Shown here in pieces: positions 11,695-24,000 of a stretch of DNA of 64,000 bases. Both the position numbers and the translations under genes were made by a program. Position 1 is the stretch's first letter. Each line of letters starts with the position of its first letter. The notes under the pieces are model-generated. The model searched no databases, was not told where the DNA came from, and saw only the letters and a program-made list of their open reading frames with translations. The DNA comes from Rhynchonema sp. JSB1_4 (lineage: Eukaryota; Nematoda; Chromadorea; Monhysterida; Xyalidae). Location: contig JASAMV010006390.1 in NCBI GenBank assembly GCA_030248065.1, forward strand, positions 1 to 64,000. Reading direction: 5' to 3'.

Positions 11695-13501
11695 TCGAGT
11701 GATTGATTAGAGAAGTAATCTAGGATTATCGATTCAGCAAAATATGACTCGACGGCGTGGCTTCATTATCGTCAACATGAAAAATATTTTTGCACAAGAC
11801 TTTCGAATATTTTCAAGAAGGGCAAAGTGACAATGAGGTCATACTGTAATTGACTAGCTCAAAATTTCATAGACCAGTTGTTTCTGTTGTTTTCACGTTT
11901 AATTCGCTCTATGCCCCCATTTCGTGCATCTGTTACTGTGTGTGCAAATTGTGTACTTTTCATCCATGTTTCTATGTGTAATCCCGAAAATTAACGAGGT
12001 TCTAAGAAGATGGTAGTTTGAGAGGAATAGCTGTAGATTTAGAAATTATCGGGATGAAATCTTCAGTGTGTGTATCTTGCGCAGCTGCCGCCAGTATTCT
12101 GTTATTTCACAGCTCGATTAGTTTGTCTCTGTTGTTATCATGATAGTGAAACTAACATCATTATTACTGTTTTAATTTACCCATTTTGAGCTCATTCATT
12201 CCCCCACGCTCGCTGTGTTTGTAAGCATTTTAGCGTGTATTTTTTTTGTCAGAAACCTGTATGATGACCCTCCGACAATTATCACAGAAAATCGTGCTTT
12301 TCCCCCAGTCTCAGTGAGCATGCTGAATATTTTTTTAGTTTGTCTGGTCGTCTTAGCTCACGTACCGTGTATGTGTGTGTTTTCATGCCATAAAATTTTG
12401 TACTACATTACATAGTGTGAAAATTTTTAGCCAACTTTTTTGTTTTGTTAGAATATATATACATAGTTGGTTTTTTTGCATGTACAATATTTAAGTGTTG
12501 CACTGTTATTTCAATGATTTCCTCGTGTATAATTTGCAAATAGCATCTGTTTTTTTACTTCTGTGAATAACTAGAAAAATTTGAGGTATATATTCTGCAC
12601 TGAATGAATATATCTCGCGTTCACTCACTACGCACTATGCACTTTTGGCTGATTGATTAGTTGCTAGATTAGAGTGTTCATAGATATCACCTTATTTTTA
12701 GACGGTTATGTTTCGTTCGATAAGATCTGTCTGGAGGTAAATTGTGTTTTATGAGCTTCTTTTTTCTCTTTCTGTCTGTTTTCTTCTTCATTTTATTTTT
12801 GGCGAACTGCGATTCGCTTTTCAGTGTTTTGATAAAGTGCGGTGGCGTGAGTGAATTATTTTCGGATTTCTGTCTTTGTGTTCAAACTGTAATTTCGTTA
12901 TCTTCTGTCGTATTACTATATGCACATTATTTTCCTGTTTTGCCCTCGAAGCCCACAGAAGTAGAATTCATTTTGGGTAGATTTGGTTTATAAATATTTA
13001 TTAGATGCAAAGCATTTTCTCCATTCAGTGTTTTTTCGTATAAAGTTATGTTTTTATCTCGTCCGGCTTGAGAGATTATAAATAATGAGTTTCACAATGA
13101 CTGTAGTTGCAAAAGCCCATCTGGGCCCAAGTTCTTTACCATTCCTTCATATTATATTATATAAACTTATTATCAAATGCTTATAACGGAAAATGTTTTT
13201 TATTATTGCCGGCTGATATGTTGTGTTGAATATTATGTGCCAGCGTGTGCAGTGTAGCAATTCAGTTAGCTTGCGATTGGTTATTTTATTTTTCTGTCAT
13301 GTATGTTTTGATAGGTATTATATGAATGAATAGTGATAAAAACAGCACCAAATGTATTTTTCCAGTGTCTTTTCGCTTGAAAAGAGGTCCTCCTTCCACT
13401 AAAACCTTTTCCCGACTGTCGGGCTTATCTGAATGTTTGAAAAATGCTGCTCTTCGCGAAAATATTATTTTTTTATTTTTGATAGGTTACGATACGGTGG
13501 G
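11695..13501. other. AT/T-rich flank between Ly6 and NDUFV1 genes
   Basis: Probably holds the Ly6 3' UTR and the NDUFV1 promoter. Long T-rich stretches and chance ORFs of low complexity; no exon chain, TIR pair or RNA gene that I can support. Confidence 0.5.
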
Positions 13502-16500
13502 ATGGCGTTGAGCGCGAATACAGTGTGTCTAAGTCGATGCTTGTGGTCGGCAACAAAGACCGGTGAGTGATTACACTGCATCAATCGTGTCGTTGGAGGA
13601 TGAGGTATGGGAAATCGGCCCAGAGTGTGGGAAATTTTTCTCTTTTGGAACAAGCACCCGTGAGAAATAACACCCTGAGACGTACCAAAATTGAGCATTT
13701 TTTTGCTAACAAATGTCAAAAAATTGCTTGATACCAATGAAAGACCTGTTTACGCAGTTAGACCAATTTTTGGCGCTTGAAAGGGTTTTTAGGGGTGACT
13801 TCAGAAACCCCCTGAGGTATGGGATTTTTTTTGGAGAAACGCCTTTGGCATGGGAAACTTGATTTTTGAGGTCATGTACGAGATATTTCCCGAAACTTGG
13901 GCTGGGTATGGGGAAATTTCAATTTCTCAACGACACCGCTGCACTGAATGCAAGTGTTTTCAAAAAGTTGCAACGCGATGAGTCCAAAGGCCTTGATTTG
14001 GTCTCCTCCGACCAGGGTATTTTTTCGGAAAACAACCGTTCGACGTTATTTTTGTGAAAAAAAATAGGAAAGATTTGTGAAAAACTTGTTCAGCCGTCGT
14101 GTCACAACAGCCGCGAGAAAAAAGTTTTGTCAGAAAATTTTGACTTTTCCAGGTCCCAGTCTGGTGCGCGCAGCAGCCACAGCTCCGGGCACAGCCAAAC
14201 CCGACGAACCTGCGTTCAATAATGCGCCAATGAAAGACAGTGATAGGATTTTCACGAATTTGTATGGCAGACATGACTGGAAATTGAAGGGCGCCATGTC
14301 GAGGGTGCGTGCTTTGGTTATGATTTCACATTTTCCTGTAACTAACAAGTACATCGTTCAAAATTTTGTGGAACCAACCAACTCATTTCTGGGGCCTTCT
14401 TTTGCATTCGCGCTCACTTGACGATGACGTAGTGCGTGACCTCCTGTGTGTCGAAATCGAAAACTGTTTGAAGCGGGCTACAAACGTGCTGTTCAAATCT
14501 ATGCCCGGTTTGTTTCATGCTGGGCTCAGCTGTTTCTTCCAAGTCCTGTGCCCAAGAGAGCAATTAGCTTGGTCCTGTTTTTACATACGTTGCACCAGGA
14601 CACCGTCTGTGCAGTTGCACCAGATGGTCGCGTGATCCCAGAAAGAGTCATGAGCCTCTAACCTTACTGATCTCGTTCAAAGCTTTCCAGTTTTGCACAA
14701 TTATTGTATTTTGCAGGGCGATTGGTACAAAACGAAAGAGGTTCTATTGAAAGGCAAAGATTGGATTATTGATGAAGTCAAGAAATCGGGCTTGCGTGGT
14801 CGCGGCGGTGCTGGGTTCCCTTCCGGATTGAAGTGGTCATTCATGAACAAACCGTTTGATGGAAGGTAAAAGGGTTCGGGTTGTGTGTTGCAGGCTTTTG
14901 TGGTTATCCGCTGATGGCTGATGTGTCACGTGAGAATGACCTGGCCGTTTGGCAACCAGGCGAACAGTGTATGAACTTATCTATCACCTGAAATAAAATG
15001 AAACAAAAGAATTGATAGGTTTTGGAGATTAGTAGTCCGGCATCACGGTTCGAAAACCAAGAACACGTTCACAAACAACAAACATTACGGAAGCCTGCGA
15101 CCAACACACTCAGTTGAGCAAATTTACTTTTGAAATTATAGGAGTTACAGTTAGCGGTGCTTTGGTCAGGGAACAACGTTTTCAGTAATAGAATTTTGGG
15201 TACTTTTGATTTGGATATCGCTGTCCCACACCAGACGACATCACTTGTCATTGCGATCATAGTTTTCAACTCGGTCTGAATGTTGGCTGATGTTTCACAC
15301 GAGAGCGACATGGTGGAGTGGGGTGAACGAAAACGGTAAACAGTTCCCAACAGAAAAGCCAAAATGTCAAGGAAAATCGACATTTGAGGTTGACACCTTT
15401 GAGAAGTACACTTTATGGAATTCGAAAACTTGTTGATCTTGGATGGCCCCCCAGCGAAGTACCTTGAAGCAGAGAATCAATGGGTACACGCTAAGATTAT
15501 GCAATTGCAAATCGAAAGCAATTGTTTGTGACATTTTCGGTAGAGTGAGACTGAGTACACTTTGCATTTCAAATAATAATCAAATAGGATGAAATCGAAT
15601 GACCGAATAATCTCATTCAAATGCTAATTGCAAAAAAATCCTCATTGCACAATCTTGTTAGCGTGTACCTATTGATTGACCCGATCAACTGAACCACCCG
15701 TTATTTACAGACCGCGGTACCTCGTGGTGAATGCGGACGAGGGTGAGCCGGGTACGTGCAAAGATCGTGAGATTATGCGACACGATCCGCATAAGTTCCT
15801 GGAAGGATGTCTGATAGCTGGCCGAGCGATGGGCGCCCGAGCTGCCTACATCTACATTCGTGGCGAGTTCTACAATGAGGCCAGAATCATGCAATATGCA
15901 ATTAAGGAGGTGCGCATATGGCGTTTGATGCGTTTTCGTTTTTGATTACAATGACGAAAGTCTAAGGCAGTACAGTACAGTGTACTAGAATTGGGGATAG
16001 GATCGAATTTGACAAGCATGAATGTTTTTATGCTTGACCACCACCACCGATCTGCGTTTCCACGTAATGAAGTTTGAGCTCGGTCATTGAATCCTGGACC
16101 ACGACAAAGTTTATGGCAAACACAACGACTCGGGTTCGGTTCACAGCAAGCAAAAGACTGCTGTATTCTGTTATATTTTTTTAGATTTGCGTCGCTAATA
16201 ATATTGATTGGCCAGCCTCAGCGTGTAACTTGCTGATCGGGTGAAGGAAAGCAAGCCGCCCTTTCATTCACGCTAGTCGACCACCGCGCACCAACTCTAT
16301 CGCAAAATATTACCGTCTGCTCCACATTGCAGGCGTACCACGCGGGTCTGCTGGGCAAGAACGCGTGCGGCAGTGGGTACGACTTCGATGTTTACATGTT
16401 CCGTGGTGCGGGCGCGTACATTTGTGGGGAGGAAACGGCGTTGCTGGAGTCGTTGGAGGGAAAGCAGGGCAAACCGAGGATGAAACCGCCCTTCCCCGCT

Positions 16501-19500
16501 GATATCGGTCTGTTAGATGTGGATGGTGCTTTGTTCATCGCCAACACCAGGCTTTATCAAGCCACGTAATCAATCCTGTCCGATCTTTCGTGTCACGTGT
16601 CTTTTTGCACGTAGGATTTTTCGTTATTTATCGATACGTCTGATTTCGACAAACGCAAGAGATTACATATCAGCTGTGCGCTAGAACGGCTTTTACACTG
16701 CTCGATATCAGTGGCATTATCAAATCTCGAAGTATCCATTTTTATGCAAAAATTCGCGTGACCAAGGCAGGACCGATCCGATATAATCATTCAGTTTGAC
16801 GTCGATCTTGGCGTTTTATTTGCGTACTTTTTAATTTCAGGTATATTCGGTTGCCCAACGACGGTGACGAACGTTGAGACTGTGGCCGTTTCGCCGGCGA
16901 TTTGTAAACGAGGCGGCGATTGGTTTGCATCGTTTGGCAGGGAACGAAACAGGGGCACTAAAGTGAGCTTGTCTAAGTTCATCTTGATTGGCGTTTATTT
17001 TTATCAGTTTCTTTACTTTGTTGCGACAGCTGAATTGGATTATTTCATTTGCTTCCACTGTTCCGGGTCATTCCAGCGTGAAACATCGGATGTTTTCATG
17101 CGTTGGTGAAACCACAATGCAAGAACACCGAATCCACACCACCACTGGTTTCCTGTTCACAAGTCCACCCCCTTTATTGTTTCGTGATCGCAACTCGGTC
17201 ACTATAAAGAATATTCACTGCCTGGAGCTGCATATCGGACCAGGGTTGGGCAAAAAACGTTTTTTTTCAAAAAAATCGTACTTTTACAAAAACGTTTTTA
17301 AAAAAAACGTTTTTTTTAAAACGCCCTGATGACCAAAATATACCCTCAAAAAAATTGGAAAACGCTCATGTTGGGAAGAAAACGTTGTTAATTGAAGTAA
17401 TTCTATGTGTTCTGAGGCAAAATAAATGAGTTTCAACCCTTTTCTAGCGAGTTGTTAAGATCCCATATCAGACCCGCATCATGGGACCAACTTTGGCCGG
17501 GGTCATCATTGAAAGTCAAACTGCGTATATCGACGTATCTCGACAAAGTAAAAATTGGTCGAAAATTTTTTGAAACAAATGGCACAAAAAATTGATTTTC
17601 CTTGATAATTAGGGTACTTTCCCTGAAAAATCAGGGAAAATCAAGGAAATTCAGGATTTAAAAAAACGAAAAACGACCCAGGCGTTTTTTTTAAAAACGT
17701 CGTTTTTTAAAGAAAAAACGCCGTCGTTTTTTTTGCCCAACCCTGTATCGGACATAAGCGACAACAAGGAACTTTATAGGTTTTGTAATGGTGGGTCATT
17801 GTAAAAACAGTAGACTTTGCGTGCAAAAATATCCCGATCGTAAGGCATGCTGCTTGATCACAGACGTTTGCCAGCGAAGTATCCAGCTTTCACTGGTGTT
17901 TATCTAGATTTTTGTTTATTATTCGTACAGCTCTGAGAGCAATCAACTGTTTGTCGTTCTTGCAAGTTAAACCTAGTCATTCCGGCGTGCAACATCAGCC
18001 ATATGTGCGTGTGCTAGTCCAACACGCAGTGATAATGGAAAATTGTGACACTCCCCAAGTTTTCGCTTCTTTTTCATTCATTCATCCATCTAATTTTCTC
18101 TTGCATTCAATTTCGCAGCTGTTCATGATCAGCGGTCACGTGAACACGCCAGTGACGGTGGAGGAGACGATGTCGATCCCACTCAAGGACCTGATCGAAC
18201 GACATGCAGGTGGCGTGATTGGCGGATGGGACAATCTGGCTGGCATCATACCTGGCGGATCGTCCGTGCCCATTATACCGAAAGAGTTGGTTGTTCTTTT
18301 TGTTTGGTCTTTGTGGTTATCAAACATGGTGTGGTCATGCAACGTCTTACGTGACATATTGATCAACTTGGCAGGAGAAAAATAAATCCTGCGAACTGCA
18401 AGAATCGAATCAACCACATTGCGATACGTCGCTTTTGAACTAGGCCATTAGGAGGGATCTCCTTATCTGACCCGTGGTTTTTATTGACGCGATTTCTAGC
18501 AGTTGTAAAACTTAATAGTGTATGCTGTGGAAATTGGAAACATTAGAAAATCCTGGAATATCGTTCATGCAAAATAGTCACTGGACCGCAGGGACTCCTG
18601 TCATCCAAGCTCGATATCGGTGATTTAAATCAAGGTGTTGGTCGAACACGCCACCTTTGCAGGATCTGTGACAACGTGCTAATGGATTTTGACGCATTAG
18701 TCGAAGTCAACAGCGGCCTGGGCACAGCAGCAGTGACGGTGTTCAACAAACAGTACGATGTGGTGCGGGGCATTGCGCGACTCTCCTACTTCTACAAACA
18801 CGAAAGTTGCGGACAGGTAGGCATTGATTTTATGCTTTGTTCCTTGGTTTTATGCAGTATGCATGTGGCATACATTATCACTATTGTTCGCTTTATCGAT
18901 CGTCATTCTAGCGTGTACATCAGGTCCCGGCTTGTGATGAGAAACCAGAGGCCACACTGCCTCACAAACAATCATCTGTTTTGTGGTTGTTGTTTTTTAG
19001 TCACGGCTTTTATGTCCCCCAGCTTTTTCTATTCCCCGCTGTTTTCTCCATAGCACAAGCGGCAGTTTGCATTGCATTGCACTGAACACTTAAACCTCGT
19101 TATCATCAGCTATAGTGAAATAAGTGTACGTAGGTACCGGTGGTTTCGGTCGCTCTGAAAATTGATTAAGATCGCTGCATGTGGTGGGTATTTTAAACTG
19201 GCAGTGAATATACATATAATTAAAAGCAGATTGTATAGGACATAATTGTCATTGACGATAAATCGGTGGGCCTAGAGAATTTTTTATTTCATGCAACGAC
19301 TAAATTGCTAGTCATTTCACTATTTCCTTGTTTACTGCTCACCTATGTCATTCCAGCATGTGACATCAGCTTCACGCGCCGATAGACAGTTTGATTTTGA
19401 ATAATTGTACGGACACGCGGCCTGACACTTTTGTCGTTCAAAATATAAATCAAAGTGAACCGAATTTTCACAGATGTGTGGTGTGGTGCAACAATAATGC

Positions 19501-20296
19501 ATTATTTAACATAAATTACATGAATATCCTTGTTTTTATCTTGCAGTGCACGCCGTGTCGTGAAGGTTGTTCGTGGCTAGATAAGATCATGTGGCGTTTC
19601 GTCGAGGGTCGCGCGCATCCGGATGAAATCGACATGATCTGGGAATTGAGCAAACAAATAGAGGGACACACCATCTGTGCGTTGGGTGACGCCGCTGCAT
19701 GGCCCGTCCAGGTATGTGCCTATTGGGGCGGAGTTCGTTGAAGTTTGTGGACATTTTGTGCCGGCGGGGTTAGCGTACATGCGCAGACAAGCCAACGGTC
19801 GGCTGCATCTACCGGCCCGCTTTTGTGTGTGGCTGTTTCATACTTTCCGGAGAATCGAAAATGTACCAACGCTGCTATAAATTCAGCGTTGAACTTTGGC
19901 AGGCAATGTATTAAAGATAAGCTGTTGTGGCTTAATTCATCAAAAACATCCAACAATAATAATAACTAATTGACCAGAGTGCTGATGAATTTTGGCACCA
20001 CGTCTACAAGGTGATCGGGGAAACGAGTAAAAACTTGGATGGTAATCTTTGATAACAAGTGCGATATCACATTCACAACTACGTACTGGAATGGAACTTT
20101 TGTCAAACTGAATGTTTGCTTGCCGTTGGCAGGTGTCTACTTGCAGGATTACCCTGCCTCAAGGCGTCTGTGCGCTTTTATGCTTACGTGCTTTTTACTT
20201 CAGGGTCTAATCCGTCATTTCCGACCCGAGCTAGAGCGTCGAATGAAAGAATACCGCGAGAAACACGGTGAAGTCAGATTTACTCATGCCACCTGA
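13502..20296 (+). CDS. NDUFV1: NADH:ubiquinone oxidoreductase core subunit V1 (51 kDa), 10 exons
   Basis: Matrix-arm subunit of mitochondrial complex I that oxidises NADH, binds FMN and holds Fe-S cluster N3. Exons 13502-13562, 14153-14304, 14717-14865, 15711-15909, 16333-16507, 16841-16962, 18119-18285, 18663-18816, 19547-19711 and 20204-20296 join in phase to 478 aa, the usual family length. The N-terminus has arginines and few acids, as a mitochondrial presequence would. [16 protein letters not shown] is the FMN/NADH glycine loop. [16 protein letters not shown] and [13 protein letters not shown] are family signatures. [12 protein letters not shown] gives cluster ligands C391, C394 and C397, and C437 in TICALGD is the fourth; spacing is as in other species. 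No damage is seen. The 16963-18118 intron holds a hAT MITE. The C. elegans counterpart is nuo-1. Confidence 0.97.
17241..17745. mobile_element. hAT MITE (CAGGGTTGGGCAAAAAACG TIR), copy 1
   Basis: Left end CAGGGTTGGGCAAAAAACG, right end TTTTGCCCAACCCTG, flanked by the exact 8-mer TATCGGAC on both sides (17233-17240 and 17746-17753). Lies in an NDUFV1 intron. The interior has runs of AAAACG/CGTTTT and a segment with CCCATGATGCGGGTCTGATA-like sequence shared with the copies at 33310-33788 and 49740-50247, which are in the opposite orientation. Confidence 0.92.
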
Positions 20297-21010
20297 TGTT
20301 TCGAAATTGTCTATAAATATGAGTGTGTTATGTCTGTGTGTACAAATGTTACTGCGATTTTTGCTTGTGTTCTCAACAAAGTCGACCAGCGTGTATGTAG
20401 TGTTGTACCAAATTAAGAATCGATAATTATAGGATTAGTCAGTTACAGCAATGTAATCTCTACAAAATGATGCCATCCTTTTTTTGCTTCATTATATTGT
20501 GGGGTAATATTTGAATTCATGCGAACTAATTGCTCACTCGTAAGTTTTATTTCATTTCTCAATCGAAAAGCTGCAGAAAATAAAAAACATTTAAATCCGC
20601 TAGTCGAGAGTTTGACGAGCATCATGACCCATATCATACCGACTCTGACCATACCCGCGCAGCGCGTCGCGCCCACCGATGCTGCAGTTGGTGATCTTTA
20701 GCCTTTTGTTTTTTTGGGAAAAAATTTTTTGGAAAATGAAATTGATGAAATTTGTTATACACACGGTCGTCGCCTCAACCGGTGGTGCGGGGACAACCTT
20801 GGTTTTGCCTCTGTCACTTAATTTTTGAAACCGATGCCAAAGATTGGTGTCCGACCCAATCACAACATGTGAGCTCGGCAATTCCGCAAAATGTGAACAA
20901 AATTTCTCTCGTTTGCTCAGGCTCTGGGCAATAAATATTACACTACGTTATTCTCACATCTCATCTGGCTAGCCAGCTGATGTTTCACCAACCCTATATA
21001 TGTGGTGCAG
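20297..21010. other. Gap between NDUFV1 and the SLC12-like gene
   Basis: The missing 5' exon(s) of the downstream gene should lie here or further upstream. Two weak first-exon candidates end in phase 0: an ATG near 20519 with donor CTC|GTAAGT, and an ATG near 20624 ending GCA|GTTGGT. Neither encodes a membrane segment. No other feature is seen. Confidence 0.4.
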
Positions 21011-24000
21011 CTGCTGTTGACCGACGACGACCCATTCAATCTGACGGGCCTGTACTCATTCGACATGGATGGTGATGCGTTCTTTGCACCCGAACCAGCG
21101 CCGTTCTGGAAATGGCTGCAGTGGTTGAGGGAGAAATGGGAGGATCTGAAGAATTGGGTAGGTGCTTTCGCATTGATGATGTCCTGGTGCACCGCCGCCC
21201 GTCTTTGCGAAAACAGGTAGAAATGGACCCAAGTCACTCCTGACATGTGTAGTCGAAGTACTCGTCAGATGATGCAACAATTTCTATCAATCCTCGCACC
21301 TCAAATTTAGAACGTTTGCTGCGTCTTGCATGATTGGCTGTTTTGTGTTTGGGAGTTTACGAGATTTACTCAAGTCATAAATTTCTAACTACATAACATT
21401 TGTTCCTGGACCATTGATAAACAACCTTCACCACACTCTTTTCCGAAAGCACGCTATCTGAGTCAGCTGACCAGTAGTCCGATACGATCACCAATTTCAA
21501 TACCCACGCAATATGATGTTTCACAGTTCTACACGCAACGTCTCTGGCTGGCCAATCGTTTACTTTTGCGTCTCGAAACAGGCGGCGAGCACGTCAAACA
21601 TTGGCGACCGAATTTCCACATTATCGGTATATGTTTTCAGGACTAAACGCCTGATTTTAAAGCGTAAATTGCACAATTTTTTAGGGTGGTCGAATGACAC
21701 AATGCAAGATTGGATGGCCAGCTTTGAACTGGTGGCCATGCTGAGGGCCGGCAAGGGATTCACGATTGCCACTAAACTGATGGAGGTATTTACGCCTGAA
21801 ATGGCCTATTTTTAGGCCTAATAGAGCCTGAAAGTGCATGAACATTTCAGACACCGATGTACGGCGGTGCTGTGGTGGATGAGAACAACGTGCTTGGTGA
21901 ACAGGACAAATTGACAAACATGATTCAAAAAGTTGGGCTCAAGTTTTCTGGTGCCGAAGTATGTTCACACACCCGCCAAAGCAAGATCCCAAAGAAACAA
22001 TGTTTCGACTAGAAGTGGGTATTGAAATACCACCAAACAGACCCACAATGAAGAGAGCAGACCGTATCTAACTGAATTGCATCTCGTGTTGAAACGTTTT
22101 TGGTCGGACGTTTCAACTATTTTTCACATAGACGAGCGCTGCACCAGGTCATCATCAGTGCGACCGCACCAGCTGGCCATGTGACCTCAACAACAACTTC
22201 AGGTTCGTCTGGATGGCTGGGCGCACGTCGTGCCGTATGAAAGCTCGGATGTGCTGCCATCGACCCTGTGGGCTATGATTCAGGCAAGAAAACTTGCACG
22301 GAGTTCTTATAGTTGCGGTGAAACATCACTGGGATCGTTTTTGTTTGACGAGAAACGCAATCACGATTGATTTTTTGATGGTCGGCTTTTGACACTGTCC
22401 TGTTTGACACTGTTCATATGAACACGCGCTTGTCCTTGTTATCATGCCCATTGCACATGGGCGATTGACACAAGATCTGAACGAATCTGATTCGACTTAT
22501 AGTTTTTTGAAAAAGCCAGCCAAGGTTAGCGCTGGTGTAAATTCGCACTCCAACTTGTCCGGCCTTGTTTTGGCATGTGCTTCAAAGTCCCAACTGCTCC
22601 AAATGTATTCAACACGATTTCAGGCATTCGGCCTGTCCATTCTCACGCCCAACACGCTGGTGGTGCAATACCCCGACTCCAGTCTGATCACCCGAGATCT
22701 CAGCGCGTTGTACCAATGGCATTGTGTGCATCAGTCATTGGAATTGAACAGGTTGCATTGGGACCGTAGCGCAATGGGCTGGCAGTGTGCTGTGACTGCG
22801 TGTCCAACGCGAGTTCGACTCTGGGCTGAGCTACTTGCTACCGTACAAGTCGGTCGTCGCGCATCGCTGACTTGTCGCTGTGATCGGATCGTCCTTTGAC
22901 CACAACGCTCTTTTTTATGATATTTCGTGATTAATGATGGCTGATCCTGATTATTATCTGATTGTTAATTCAGGGAGCAAAAGGGTTGACCCTGATGCGT
23001 GACACTGACGAGCACCTGTTGCACCGTCTGCGAAAGCAGGTCGAAAAAGTGCAACCAAAGAACCGCATAATTGTATAACTCATATTATTCCACTCTCAGA
23101 TGCCTGCTGATGCCACGCGGTGAATGGCCGAATCTGAAATCTCCAAAACTGGAAGGTTTTTCGTTCTTTCTTTCTGTGAAAAAAAACCTACTGATGTTTC
23201 ACTCATCCTATAAAAGCGCAGGTACGATCGACATTTGGTGGATTCTGCACGACGGCGGCGTGGTGTTGTTGTTCCCGTTTCTGTTGCGCAAACATAGACT
23301 CTGGGAAGACTGCAAATTGCGCATATTTGCCGCCGGTAATTAATCAGCAAAAGCTCAACATCTGTGATTTTTGTGATCCACTAACACCGATGGTAGATTT
23401 TTTGGGACGTCTTGAATAATCAGGGGCAGGCAAAACAGAAAACGTATTTTGGAAGCTTGATTGAGGAGGCACGTGCGGTCGTTCAGTCCATTTTCACCAA
23501 GCTGATGGTTCATCAGAGCGCATCGTCAGTGTCAAAGCACGATCGGATTACCAAACCAGACTGAAAGTTCCTTGCAGCCGTTCAAGACGACCAGGATGAC
23601 GTCGCTGAAATTCGCGAGAAACTACAGAAATGGCTGTACATGTTGCGTATTGATGCCGCGTTGACGGTACGCATATATTAAGCGCTCATAGTTTTTAATT
23701 TATGTTGTTTTTGTTTAATTTTCTCAATTTTACATCAGGTTGTGCCATTCAAACACGACGAAATTCGTCCGTATTCGGCCGAGCGAAAGGAGCAGATCGA
23801 AGCGCGGAAGGAACTGCTTGTTGAGGCCATGGTGAGCTTTGGTCTACTCTTCTGTGTAAGTATTCCAAAATGGTGAGTATTCTTTGTAGAACGGGCATTT
23901 ATGACAATTGCCCTCAACAGTTGACTGTAAGGAGGGCACCTTTTCACGAACAACGTGCCGTTTTAAAGTTAAACGCATAAAAACTCAACTTATTATTCTG

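Noticed and set aside
22444..22899. 151-codon plus-strand ORF
   Set aside because: Covers the true exon 22624-22725 in a different frame; the remainder is intron.
22996..23045. GAGCACCTGTTGCACCGTC stretch read as SLC12 coding sequence after GAKG
   Set aside because: It is a copy of the short interspersed repeat and its translation does not align with the family; the 11-nt exon model explains the conserved residues better.
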